Notes: generated by a model not told the origin, from the sequence alone. Numbered from the stretch's first letter, positions 1-6,876 are shown. The stretch: 11,423 bases of DNA from Conexibacter sp. (GCA_025964055.1 JAOPZP010000276.1:1-11423), one strand, 5' to 3'. Numbers and translations are program-made.

Positions 1-1
1 C

Positions 2-94
2 GAGCGGGCCGCGCTGTTCGCCCTGCGCGAGGCCGGCCGCGTCGTGCTGCTCGAGCGCGGGCGCCACGTGCACGTGTCGTTCGCGACCGCGTAG
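2..94 (+). CDS. 3' end of an unidentified gene (partial, C-terminal 30 residues)
   Basis: An open frame enters from the left edge and stops at TAG 92-94. Its last residues read LREAGRVVLLERGRHVHVSF followed by ATA. Codon use (G/C at almost every third position) and the lack of any stop back to the edge suggest real coding sequence, but 30 residues are too few to name a family. The terminal His-Val-His-Val stretch is reminiscent of the end of zinc D-Ala-D-Ala peptidases, but this is only a resemblance and I do not assign a function. The next gene starts 64 bp downstream on the same strand, behind its own likely promoter, so the two need not share a transcript. Confidence 0.5.
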   Translation, partial: ERAALFALREAGRVVLLERGRHVHVSFATA

Positions 95-121
95 CGGGTC
101 TGCCGCCCTGTCAGGGGTTGG

Positions 122-143
122 TCGCCCGCGGCACCCCGGGCGG
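122..143 (+). terminator. Short GC hairpin between the first partial gene and the GT-C gene
   Basis: Bases 123-128 (CGCCCG) can pair with 137-142 (CGGGCG) around an 8-nt loop, with a possible extra U-G pair at 122/143. There is no U tract. It could end the upstream transcript or simply be a chance GC palindrome next to the -10 box at 147. A smaller 4-bp hairpin (106-116) lies just upstream. Confidence 0.25.
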
Positions 144-146
144 ATC

Positions 147-158
147 TAGCCTGCGGCG
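147..158 (+). promoter_or_regulatory. Likely -10 box (TAGCCT) of a leaderless promoter for the GT-C gene
   Basis: TAGCCT at 147-152 fits the actinobacterial -10 consensus TAnnnT and is followed by exactly 6 nt and then the GTG start at 159. Transcription would begin at or next to the start codon. No Shine-Dalgarno sequence is present. No good -35 is visible at normal spacing. The same spacing recurs at two other genes in this window, which raises confidence. Confidence 0.6.
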
Positions 159-2291
159 GTGGCGCCGGCCGTCCTCGATCCCGCACGCGACGTGCCCCGC
201 CGGCGCGCCCCTCGCGCCGGCCCGCGCGTCTCCCTGCTGTGGGCGGTGCTGGTCCCCTTCGTCGCGATCGCCGTCGTCCGCGCCCTGCAGCAGCCGATGC
301 CGGGCTACTTCCCCGACGAGACGCTCTACCAGCACCTCGCGCAGTCGGTGGCCAACGGCCACGGCTTCACCTGGCGCGGCGACCCGGAGCCGCTGCGCGC
401 GGCGCTCTACGTCTACCTCGTCGCGCCCGCGTGGATGATCTCGTCGGGCGCGCAGGCCTACGACATCGCCAAGGTCGAGACCGCGCTGCTGTGGTGCCTG
501 GTCGCGGTGCCCGTGTGGCGCGTGGCGCGCGCCGTGCTCCCCGACGGGCCGGCGGCGCTGGCCGTCGCGCTGTCGCTGGCCGGCACGTGGAGCGCGAACC
601 CCGGCGGCCTGATGACCGAGAGCCTCGCGCTGCCGCTGGCCACCGCCACGCTCGCGGTTGCGGTCGAGGCGCTGCGGCGCTCGTCGTCGCGCCTGGTGTG
701 GCTCGCGCTGCTGCTCTCGCTCCTGGCCTGCTGGGCGCGGCTGCAGCTGGCGGTGCTGCTGCCGATCGTCTTCGCCGCGCTGCTCATCGACGTCGCCCGC
801 GCCGGCCGCGCGTGGCAGGCGCGGCTGCGGCTGTTCCGGCTGCCGCTCGCGTTGCTGGGCACGGGCCTGGCTGCCGGCCTCGTGGTCGCCAAGGCGCTGC
901 CGGCGGGCCTGCTCGGCGGCTACAGCGGCGTCGTCGAGTTCGACACGACGCCGGTGCGCGTGGCGCAGAAGACCGGCTGGGAGGTGCTGCAGCTCGCCAC
1001 GGTCTGCGGCTTCCTGCCGGTCCTGCTGCTTGGCGTGCTGGCGGTGCGCCGGGCCGCCTGGCGCGACGCGATCGTCGGCCCGTTCCTCGCGGTGCTGCTC
1101 CCCGCCGTGGTCCTGGTCTGCTTGGAGAGCGGCTACTTCCTGGAGGGCTACGACAACGTCTGGCCGATCCAGCGGTACGTGATCTACGTCGCCCCGATGC
1201 TGCTGCTGCTCTGCGTGGTCGCCGTCGCGCGGCCGGGCCTGGTCGGGTGGCGCACGTGGGCCGTGGCCGGGGCCATCGGCCTGCTGCTGCTGCTGACCCC
1301 GGAGGTCCTGGAGCGCGCCGAGGAGCGGGCGGCGTTCGCCACCACCGAGCGCGTGCAGGACGTCCTGCCGGGCGCGTCGACGGCGACGGCGGTGACGCTC
1401 GTCGCCGTCGTGCTCTGCGTGCTCGCGGGCGCCCTGGCGGCCACGGCGGCGCCCGCGCGGCGCGGTCGCGGGAGCGCGGCGGCCGGCGTCGGCGGCCTGC
1501 TGCTCGTCGTGCTCGTCGTGCAGTCGGCCACCGCCTGGAGCTGGGAGCACGCGACCGGGCGCACCATCCGCCACCTGCTGCCGGCCGACGCCGCGTGGAT
1601 CGACCACCACAGCCACGGACCCGTCGCCGTGCTGATCGCCTCGGGCAACACGCCCAAGCTGGCCGCCGCCGACTTCTTCAACCAGCACATCGCCCGGGTC
1701 TACGTGCCCGCGCAGCCGCGCGGGCAGAAGGTCCAGGGTGCGGTCTGCCGGTGGGGCATCGCGGCCGGCGGCGCGCTGCAGTTCCCTGCGAGCTGCCCGC
1801 CGCGCACGCAGGAGCTCTGGATCGACGACCCGGTCGCCCACCTGCGCTTCTACGACGAGGTGTCGACCGCGCGGGATCCGCGCCTCGGGCGCATCGTGCG
1901 GGTCCGCGCCGCGCCGCGGGCCAAGTCGCTGGTGATCCTGCCGTGCGCCAACCTCGGCGTCCGGCAGGAGCCGCTGACCGCGCGGCCCGTCCCGGCCGGC
2001 ACGCCGCAGGCCTGCAGCGCGGCGCTGACGGCGTCGCTGTGGCTCGACGCTCCCGGCATGCTGATCGTCACGGTCCGCGGCGCGCCGCTCGCCGACCACG
2101 TGGTGACCGTCGGAGGCCGCGCGCACCTGATCCGCTCGGGCACGACGACCGCCGTCGGCGTGCGCGTGGGCGCCGGCGGCGGCGCGCAGCGGCGCACCTT
2201 CCGGCTGGACTGGGACCACCGCAGCCCCGCCGATCCCGAGATCGCGGGCGTGGACCTCGTGCAGGCCGGCCGGCGGCAGTCCCTGCTCTGA
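159..2291 (+). CDS. GT-C fold membrane glycosyltransferase with a C-terminal extracytoplasmic domain
   Basis: This 710-residue protein has many hydrophobic segments over residues 25-460 (for example 25-41, 106-123, 133-142, 180-212, 226-249, 283-296, 305-322, 340-357, 366-380, 411-430, 444-458). The first outer loop carries FPDE (residues 51-54), placed like the acidic catalytic motif of GT-C/PMT-ArnT-like transferases, which use polyprenyl-phosphate sugars on the outer face of the membrane. MTESLALPL (152-160) and PIQRYVIYVAP (336-346) also fit such proteins. Residues about 465-710 form a soluble, probably external domain with four cysteines (530, 546, 596, 619). GTG 159 is chosen because a -10 box lies 6 nt before it and no ribosome binding site is seen. 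The acceptor and donor cannot be read from sequence. The class is fairly safe; a specific role is not. Confidence 0.8.
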   Translation: MAPAVLDPARDVPRRRAPRAGPRVSLLWAVLVPFVAIAVVRALQQPMPGYFPDETLYQHLAQSVANGHGFTWRGDPEPLRAALYVYLVAPAWMISSGAQAYDIAKVETALLWCLVAVPVWRVARAVLPDGPAALAVALSLAGTWSANPGGLMTESLALPLATATLAVAVEALRRSSSRLVWLALLLSLLACWARLQLAVLLPIVFAALLIDVARAGRAWQARLRLFRLPLALLGTGLAAGLVVAKALPAGLLGGYSGVVEFDTTPVRVAQKTGWEVLQLATVCGFLPVLLLGVLAVRRAAWRDAIVGPFLAVLLPAVVLVCLESGYFLEGYDNVWPIQRYVIYVAPMLLLLCVVAVARPGLVGWRTWAVAGAIGLLLLLTPEVLERAEERAAFATTERVQDVLPGASTATAVTLVAVVLCVLAGALAATAAPARRGRGSAAAGVGGLLLVVLVVQSATAWSWEHATGRTIRHLLPADAAWIDHHSHGPVAVLIASGNTPKLAAADFFNQHIARVYVPAQPRGQKVQGAVCRWGIAAGGALQFPASCPPRTQELWIDDPVAHLRFYDEVSTARDPRLGRIVRVRAAPRAKSLVILPCANLGVRQEPLTARPVPAGTPQACSAALTASLWLDAPGMLIVTVRGAPLADHVVTVGGRAHLIRSGTTTAVGVRVGAGGGAQRRTFRLDWDHRSPADPEIAGVDLVQAGRRQSLL

Positions 2292-2302
2292 CGCCGGGAG
2301 CG

Positions 2303-2320
2303 CGGTCCGCAGGCGGACCG
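2303..2320 (+). terminator. Perfect 8-bp inverted repeat after the GT-C gene
   Basis: CGGTCCGC (2303-2310) and GCGGACCG (2313-2320) are exact reverse complements separated by 2 nt, so the hairpin would fold as about 7 bp with a 4-nt loop. It starts 12 nt after the TGA. There is no U tract, so efficiency is uncertain. An alternative pairing of CGGAC (2314-2318) with GTCCG (2328-2332) is also possible. Confidence 0.4.
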
Positions 2321-2358
2321 GTTCACCGTCCGGACACCACGCTTGCGCCCAGCATGGG

Positions 2359-2366
2359 AAAGGTGG
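2359..2366 (+). promoter_or_regulatory. Shine-Dalgarno-like site of the 5'-nucleotidase gene
   Basis: AAAGGTGG differs by one base from the ideal AAGGAGG core and ends 4 nt before GTG 2371. It supports that start over the nearby ATG at 2354, which is out of frame with the protein. Confidence 0.5.
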
Positions 2367-2370
2367 CGGC

Positions 2371-4038
2371 GTGCTCTCACGCGTCGTCCTCTCACTCCTC
2401 GCGGTGCTCGCCCTGGCGGCCGCGCCCGCGCAGGCCCACCGCGACCACGGTCCCGGCCACCGCCACGGCGGCGGCGACGGTCGCCATCACCCGTACAAGC
2501 CGCCGCGCACCGTCGATCTCCAGGTCCTCGGCGTCAACGACCTCCACGGCAACCTCGAGCCGTCGCTGGTCTCCGACAAGCCCGCCGGGGGCGTCGCGTG
2601 GCTGGCGTCCTACCTGCGCGAGGCCGAGGCGCAGAACCCCAAGGGGACGATCGTCGCGCACGCCGGCGACACCGTCGGCGCCTCGCCGCTGATCTCCAGC
2701 TGGTTCCACGACGAGCCGACGATCCAGGCGACCAACCTCATGAACTTGGACGTCGGCACGGTGGGCAACCACGAGTTCGACGAGGGCGGCACCGAGATGC
2801 TGCGCCTGATCCGCGGCGGGCATCGGGAGGACGGCAAGCAGTTCAAGGACGGCACCGACACCTCCGATCCCCACTTCCCCGGCGCGGACTACCCCTACGT
2901 GTCGGCCAACGTGGTGGCCGCCGACACCGGCCGCCCGGTGCTCCCGCCGTTCACCATCATCAAGCGCGAGGGCATCCCGGTCGGGATCATCGGCGTCACG
3001 ACGACCGAGACGCCGAGCATCGTCGTCCCCGACGCCGTCGCTCCCTACAAGTTCCTCGACCTGAGCGACTCGGTGAACCAGCAGGTCGCGGTCCTGCACC
3101 GCCTGGGCGTCCACACGATCGTCGTGCTGGCCCACGCCGGCGGCTACCAGGACCCGGGGAAGGACCCGGCCGGCGAGGTGCTGACCGAGACCAGGCAGAT
3201 GGACCCGGACGTCGACCTCGTCGTCGCCGGCCACACCCACAGCTACCTCAACACCAAGGTCAACAACGCGCTGGTCGTGCAGGCCTACAAGTACGGCACG
3301 GCGTTCGAGCAGGTCAAGCTGACGGTCGACCGCCGCACCCGCGACGTCACCGCCTCCAGCGCGAACGTCGTCACGACCTACGACGACGGCGCCCAGCCGG
3401 CGCCCGACCTCGCCTCGCTGGTGCAGACGTTCAAGGACCGCATCGCGCCTGTCGCTCAGCGGTCCGTCGGCACCTCGGCCGCAGCGGTCACCAGGGACGT
3501 CACCCCGGCAGGCGAGAGCGCGCTCGGCGACCTCATCGCCGACGCCCAGGCCCACGAGGTCGGCGCCCAGATGGCCTTCATGAACCCGGGCGGCATCCGC
3601 GCTGACCTCAAGGCCGGGCCGCTGACGTACTCCGACCTGTTCTCCGTGCAGCCGTTCGACAACGGGATGGCGCGCATGAGCCTGACGGGCGCACAGGTCA
3701 AGGCCGTGTTGGAGCAGCAGTTCCGCGACGTCGGCGACAAGATCCTGCAGATCGCCGGCCTGCGTGAGACCTACGACCGCAGCCGCGCCGTGGGCGACCG
3801 CATCACCGGCCTGACGCTGCCCGACGGCACCGCCGTCGATCCCGCCGCGACCTACGCCGCGGCGCTCAACAGCTTCCTGGCCACGGGTGGCGACGGGTTC
3901 ACGGTGTTCAAGCAGGGCACCGGCGTCACGTCCAACGGCAGCGACATCGACGCGCTGGAGCACCACGTGGAGTCGCTGCCGCAGCCGTTCACCGCGCCCG
4001 ACCCGGCGACCGCGCCGCGCATCACGCGGGCCGGCTGA
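2371..4038 (+). CDS. Secreted 5'-nucleotidase / UDP-sugar hydrolase family protein (UshA/NutA-like)
   Basis: This 555-residue exported metallophosphoesterase should hydrolyse 5'-nucleotides and possibly UDP-sugars outside the membrane. Residues 1-22 are a signal peptide ending AQA. The metal-binding motifs appear in order: VNDLHGN (55-61), AGDTVGASP (98-106), GNHEFDEG (132-139), LAHAGG (253-258) and GHTHSYL (287-293). The C-terminal 5_nucleotid_C domain (about 366-540) has GDLIADAQ (386-393), NPGGIR (405-410), VQPFDN (426-431) and GGDGF (506-510), which provide substrate-binding and stacking residues in this family. The length matches the family. The mature N-terminus is odd: six His within residues 23-40. 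The gene begins 79 bp after the GT-C gene, with a hairpin between them, and is followed by a strong hairpin. The exact substrate preference (nucleotide, UDP-sugar, or cyclic nucleotide) cannot be told from sequence. Confidence 0.93.
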   Translation: MLSRVVLSLLAVLALAAAPAQAHRDHGPGHRHGGGDGRHHPYKPPRTVDLQVLGVNDLHGNLEPSLVSDKPAGGVAWLASYLREAEAQNPKGTIVAHAGDTVGASPLISSWFHDEPTIQATNLMNLDVGTVGNHEFDEGGTEMLRLIRGGHREDGKQFKDGTDTSDPHFPGADYPYVSANVVAADTGRPVLPPFTIIKREGIPVGIIGVTTTETPSIVVPDAVAPYKFLDLSDSVNQQVAVLHRLGVHTIVVLAHAGGYQDPGKDPAGEVLTETRQMDPDVDLVVAGHTHSYLNTKVNNALVVQAYKYGTAFEQVKLTVDRRTRDVTASSANVVTTYDDGAQPAPDLASLVQTFKDRIAPVAQRSVGTSAAAVTRDVTPAGESALGDLIADAQAHEVGAQMAFMNPGGIRADLKAGPLTYSDLFSVQPFDNGMARMSLTGAQVKAVLEQQFRDVGDKILQIAGLRETYDRSRAVGDRITGLTLPDGTAVDPAATYAAALNSFLATGGDGFTVFKQGTGVTSNGSDIDALEHHVESLPQPFTAPDPATAPRITRAG

Positions 4039-4055
4039 CCGGAGAGGACATCGGA

Positions 4056-4083
4056 CCGGGGGCGGGCGCGGGCCCGCTCCCGG
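4056..4083 (+). terminator. Strong 12-bp GC hairpin after the 5'-nucleotidase gene
   Basis: Bases 4056-4067 pair with 4072-4083 as a continuous 12-bp stem containing one G-U pair and a 4-nt GCGG loop. It begins 17 nt after the TGA at 4036-4038. It lacks a U tract, like many putative terminators of high-GC actinobacteria. Its position between the nucleotidase stop and the next promoter box (4112) fits transcription termination. Confidence 0.65.
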
Positions 4084-4111
4084 GGGCAGGTGGACCGCTC
4101 AGCGATGCCGT

Positions 4112-4123
4112 TACGCTGTGCCG
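4112..4123 (+). promoter_or_regulatory. Likely -10 box (TACGCT) of a leaderless promoter for the UDP-glucuronate decarboxylase gene
   Basis: TACGCT at 4112-4117 matches TAnnnT and is followed by exactly 6 nt (GTGCCG) before ATG 4124. No ribosome binding site exists in this spacer or upstream. A weak -35-like TGGACC lies at 4091-4096, although the 15-nt spacing is short. It directly follows the terminator-like hairpin of the preceding gene, as expected for a new transcription unit. Confidence 0.65.
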
Positions 4124-5071
4124 ATGGCTACTGCCCTTGTCACCGGCGGCGCCGGCTTCCTCGGATCGCACCTGTGCGACGAGCTGCTGCGCCGCGGTCA
4201 CCACGTCATCTGCGTCGACAGCCTGGAGACGGGGTCGCTGGCGAACATCGCGCACATCCGCCAGCCGGAGTTCACGTTCCTGCAGACCGACATCGTCGAG
4301 CCCTACTTCGTCGACCAGCCGGTGGACTTCGTGTACCACCTCGCCTCGCCGGCCTCGCCGATCGACTACCTGCGCCTGCCGCTGCACACGCTGAAGGTCG
4401 GCTCCTACGGCACGCACCACACGCTCGGCCTGGCCAAGGCGCACCGCGCGCGGTTCCTGCTCGCGTCGACCTCCGAGGTCTACGGCGACCCGCAGGTCCA
4501 CCCGCAGCCCGAGAGCTACTGGGGCCACGTCAACCCGATCGGCCCCCGCGGCGTCTACGACGAGGCCAAGCGCTACGCCGAAGCGCTCACGATGGCCTAC
4601 CACCGCCAGCAGGGCGTCGACACCGCGATCATCCGGATCTTCAACACCTACGGCCCGCGGATGCGCCCCAACGACGGCCGTGCGATCCCGACGTTCCTGC
4701 GCCAGGCGCTGTCGAGCAAGCCGATCACGGTGTTCGGCGACGGCAGCCAGACGCGCTCGTTCACCTACGTGCACGACCTGATCGCCGGCATGATCGCCCT
4801 GTCGGAGTCGGGGTACCACGACCCGGTCAACGTCGGCAACCCCAACGAGTTCACGCTGCTGGAGCTGGCCGAGGCGGTCATCGAGGTCACCGCCAGCGAC
4901 TCCGAGATCGTCCACGAGGCGCTGCCGACCGACGACCCCAAGGTGCGCCAGCCGAACATCGACCTGGCCAAGGAGCTGCTGGGCTGGGAGCCGACCGTCG
5001 GGCTGCGCGAGGGCCTGCAGCGGACGCTCGACGAGTCCGGCGCAGACGTGCTCGTCGGGGCCGCACGCTAG
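4124..5071 (+). CDS. UDP-glucuronate decarboxylase (UDP-xylose synthase)
   Basis: This 315-residue short-chain dehydrogenase/reductase of the extended type converts UDP-glucuronate to UDP-xylose with bound NAD+. The Rossmann glycine motif TGGAGFLGS is at residues 7-15. YHLASPASP (71-79), STSEVYGDP (115-123), HPQPESYWGHVNPIGPR (126-142) and the catalytic YDEAK (Tyr145, Lys149) follow. RIFNTYGPRM (171-180), then DGR (184-186), complete the signature that separates UXS from UDP-glucose epimerases and dTDP-glucose dehydratases. The family more often has SCYDEGKR at the catalytic site; here it is GVYDEAKR, which keeps Tyr and Lys. No membrane segment is present, as usual in bacteria. ATG 4124 starts exactly at the Rossmann strand, and longer upstream extensions of the frame give low-complexity Arg-rich sequence. 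The product would feed xylose (or arabinose after epimerisation) into the envelope glycan made by the neighbouring genes. Confidence 0.93.
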   Translation: MATALVTGGAGFLGSHLCDELLRRGHHVICVDSLETGSLANIAHIRQPEFTFLQTDIVEPYFVDQPVDFVYHLASPASPIDYLRLPLHTLKVGSYGTHHTLGLAKAHRARFLLASTSEVYGDPQVHPQPESYWGHVNPIGPRGVYDEAKRYAEALTMAYHRQQGVDTAIIRIFNTYGPRMRPNDGRAIPTFLRQALSSKPITVFGDGSQTRSFTYVHDLIAGMIALSESGYHDPVNVGNPNEFTLLELAEAVIEVTASDSEIVHEALPTDDPKVRQPNIDLAKELLGWEPTVGLREGLQRTLDESGADVLVGAAR

Positions 5072-5078
5072 CGTCACG

Positions 5079-5111
5079 GTCTCCGGTCCCGTTCGGGGCC
5101 GGTCCTGAGAC
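5079..5111 (+). terminator. Hairpin after the UDP-glucuronate decarboxylase gene
   Basis: The upper stem pairs 5084-5090 with 5095-5101 around a GTTC loop (7 bp, one U-G). The outer arms GTCTC (5079-5083) and GAGAC (5107-5111) can also pair, leaving a 5-nt bulge. It starts 7 nt after the TAG. There is no clear U tract, although ATTTCCC follows. It could be a terminator or a structured leader of the next gene. Confidence 0.5.
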
Positions 5112-5156
5112 GCATTTCCCATGACGAATCCGCGACATCTGCCACCCTCGCACGTT

Positions 5157-5165
5157 GAGGAAGGG
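5157..5165 (+). promoter_or_regulatory. Strong ribosome binding site deciding the start of the sugar transferase gene
   Basis: GAGGAAGGG at 5157-5165 places its GAGG core 8 nt before ATG 5169. The alternative in-frame ATG at 5121 has no such site. Its 16-codon extension would also run through this purine-rich stretch. The start at 5169 is therefore preferred. Confidence 0.75.
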
Positions 5166-5168
5166 AAG

Positions 5169-6683
5169 ATGCCGAATCTGACGCCTGCGGATCTGGGATC
5201 GGTGGACCTGCCACCGTTGGATCTCCCGCTGCCCGACAAGGACATGCGGGCCAAGCGGCCGCCGCTCATGAGCTTCCTGCTCCGCTGGTCGACGCTCCGG
5301 CGTGGCGCCCGCGTGGTCTCCCTGCTGGCCCTCGACCTCGCGGCGATCGTGCTCGCGATCTTCACCGCGCTGTGCCTGAAGGCGGTCGCGCGCCACGCCT
5401 GGGAGCCGTCGGTGTCGTGGGCGCAGGCCAAGGACTACGTCCCGTTCGCGTTCCTGGTCGCCTCGCTGCTGTTCGCCCGCTCGGGCCTGTACGCCGAGCG
5501 CGCCCAGCGCCCGGGGCTGACTCGCATCGTCGCCTCGCTGTTCGAGACGACGCTCGTGGCGCTGATCTTCGCCGTCGTCAACGGCGAGGACTTCTCCAGC
5601 TACTACATCTTCTACGGGACGCTGTTCTTCGCGGTGGCCTATGTCTCGTCGGCGCGCTTCGCCTACGAGCAGCTGACCGGCTTCATGCTCCGGGCCGCCG
5701 GCTATCAGCGCCGCGCGATCCTCGTCGGCAGCGGCGAGCAGATCGAGGCGGTCGCCCACGCCCTGCTGGCCTCGGGCGGCCACAGCCCGGTGCAGGTGAT
5801 CGGGTTCATCTCGCTGACCCCGCGGCCCGACAACGGCCTGCGGTCGCTCGGCGCGCTGGCCGACATCGGCGCGATCGTCGACCGCCACAAGGCCGACGAG
5901 GTCATCATCGCCGACCCCGCGTTCCCCCAGCAGCAGGCCGTCGACCTCGTCGACACGTGCCACCAGCAGGGCGTCGTGGTGCGCATCGCGCCGTCGACGA
6001 TGGAGATCCTCATCCATCGCGCCGAGTTCGTCCCGGGGCAGTCGGTGCCGCTGTTCGAGCTCAAGCCGCCGGTCTTCGACGGCATCGACTTCGCGTTGAA
6101 GCGCTCGTTCGACGTCGCGGTCTCGTCGGTGCTGCTGCTCCTGCTCAGCCCGCTGCTGGTGGCGATGGCGCTCGCCGTGCGGTTCACCTCGCGCGGGCCC
6201 GTCTGCTACCGCTCGTGGCGCCCGGGCATCGGCGGCGTGCCGTTCCCGTGCCTGAAGTTCCGCACGATGTACCACGACGCCGACCGGCGCCAGGCGGAGC
6301 TCGAGGAGCGCAACGAGGCGACCGGGGCGCTGTTCAAGATGCGCGACGACCCGCGGATCACCCGCGTCGGGCGCATGCTGCGCCGCTTCTCGCTCGACGA
6401 GCTGCCCCAGCTCATCAACGTGCTGCGCGGCCAGATGTCGCTCGTCGGGCCGCGCCCGCTGCCCCAGCGCGACTTCGACCGGCTCGAGGACTGGCACAAG
6501 AAGCGCTACCTCGTGCTGCCGGGCATCACGGGCCTGTGGCAGGTGTCGGGCCGCTCGGACCTGGACTTCGACGACCTCGTGCGCCTCGACTTCCTGTACC
6601 TCGAGCGCTGGTCGGTCTTCCTGGACCTGACCATCCTGGTCAAGACCGTGCCCGCGGTCTTCATGCGCCGCGGCGCGTTCTGA
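5169..6683 (+). CDS. Polyprenyl-phosphate sugar-1-phosphate transferase (exopolysaccharide initiating enzyme)
   Basis: This 504-residue membrane enzyme probably starts glycan synthesis by moving a sugar-1-phosphate from a nucleotide sugar onto undecaprenyl phosphate. Hydrophobic segments lie near residues 47-75, 92-108, 120-137 and 145-160. A nucleotide-binding-like central domain follows (AILVGSGEQ from 183). The C-terminal bacterial sugar transferase domain (about 310-504) begins with a hydrophobic, probably re-entrant helix (313-337). It carries RPGIGG (351-356), KFRTM (363-367), DELPQ (410-414, the Asp-Glu catalytic dyad), GPRPLPQRD (427-435) and PGITGLWQVSGRS (451-463). This architecture is that of the WbaP/WcaJ-type large enzymes. 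'YRSWRPGIGG' replaces the more usual FRQxRxGxxG and probably marks an actinobacterial subfamily. The sugar cannot be assigned. The gene follows the UDP-xylose gene and is closed by a perfect hairpin. Confidence 0.92.
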   Translation: MPNLTPADLGSVDLPPLDLPLPDKDMRAKRPPLMSFLLRWSTLRRGARVVSLLALDLAAIVLAIFTALCLKAVARHAWEPSVSWAQAKDYVPFAFLVASLLFARSGLYAERAQRPGLTRIVASLFETTLVALIFAVVNGEDFSSYYIFYGTLFFAVAYVSSARFAYEQLTGFMLRAAGYQRRAILVGSGEQIEAVAHALLASGGHSPVQVIGFISLTPRPDNGLRSLGALADIGAIVDRHKADEVIIADPAFPQQQAVDLVDTCHQQGVVVRIAPSTMEILIHRAEFVPGQSVPLFELKPPVFDGIDFALKRSFDVAVSSVLLLLLSPLLVAMALAVRFTSRGPVCYRSWRPGIGGVPFPCLKFRTMYHDADRRQAELEERNEATGALFKMRDDPRITRVGRMLRRFSLDELPQLINVLRGQMSLVGPRPLPQRDFDRLEDWHKKRYLVLPGITGLWQVSGRSDLDFDDLVRLDFLYLERWSVFLDLTILVKTVPAVFMRRGAF

Positions 6684-6710
6684 GGGCCGCCTCGCCGCGC
6701 CTGGCGGCCC
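6684..6710 (+). terminator. Perfect 8-bp hairpin immediately after the sugar transferase stop codon
   Basis: GGGCCGCC (6684-6691) and GGCGGCCC (6703-6710) are exact complements with an 11-nt loop, and the stem begins on the base after TGA 6681-6683. There is no U tract. The position argues for a transcription terminator or 3'-end stabiliser. Confidence 0.6.
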
Positions 6711-6726
6711 CCGGCGGAGCTTGACG

Positions 6727-6765
6727 GGCTGGCGCCCGCCTGGCGCTCGCCGGCGACCGCCAGCC
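6727..6765. repeat. Inverted repeat in the gap between the sugar transferase and SRPBCC genes
   Basis: GGCTGGCG (6727-6734) and CGCCAGCC (6758-6765) are exact 8-bp reverse complements. The 23-nt interval contains a second small palindrome, GGCG/CGCC at 6742-6745 and 6748-6751. It may be a second terminator element or part of a larger fold with its neighbours. Confidence 0.45.
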
Positions 6766-6777
6766 ACGGCGATTCGG

Positions 6778-6822
6778 GCCTCAGAACGCCCCGCGCGCGG
6801 CGCGTTCCCGTCGCCCTGAGGC
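6778..6822. repeat. Two-part imperfect inverted repeat upstream of the SRPBCC gene
   Basis: The left arm GCCTCAGAACGC (6778-6789) pairs with GCGTT (6802-6806) and CTGAGGC (6816-6822), leaving a 9-nt bulge on the right side. That gives 12 pairs in total. The region lacks any coding frame I can support on either strand. It could be a protein-binding palindrome or an RNA structure; sequence alone does not decide. Confidence 0.45.
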
Positions 6823-6863
6823 TGGCCGCGCCAGGTCGTGGCGTGCTGCGTCGCATCGGCGGG

Positions 6864-6876
6864 TAGCGCAGCGAAC
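6864..6876 (+). promoter_or_regulatory. Weak -10-like box before the SRPBCC gene
   Basis: TAGCGC at 6864-6869 matches TAnnnT except for the last base and lies 7 nt before GTG 6877. No ribosome binding site is seen. It resembles the leaderless arrangement of three other genes here but is a weaker match. Confidence 0.3.

Noticed and set aside
239..2692. 817-codon open frame on the plus strand overlapping the GT-C gene
   Set aside because: The translation is Arg/Ala/Gly/Pro-rich low complexity, typical of out-of-frame reading of high-GC genes; the overlapping 159-2291 frame has clear membrane and motif structure.
6721..6726. TTGACG, a near-consensus -35 element
   Set aside because: No TAnnnT box lies 16-19 nt downstream, and the site overlaps the start of an inverted-repeat region.
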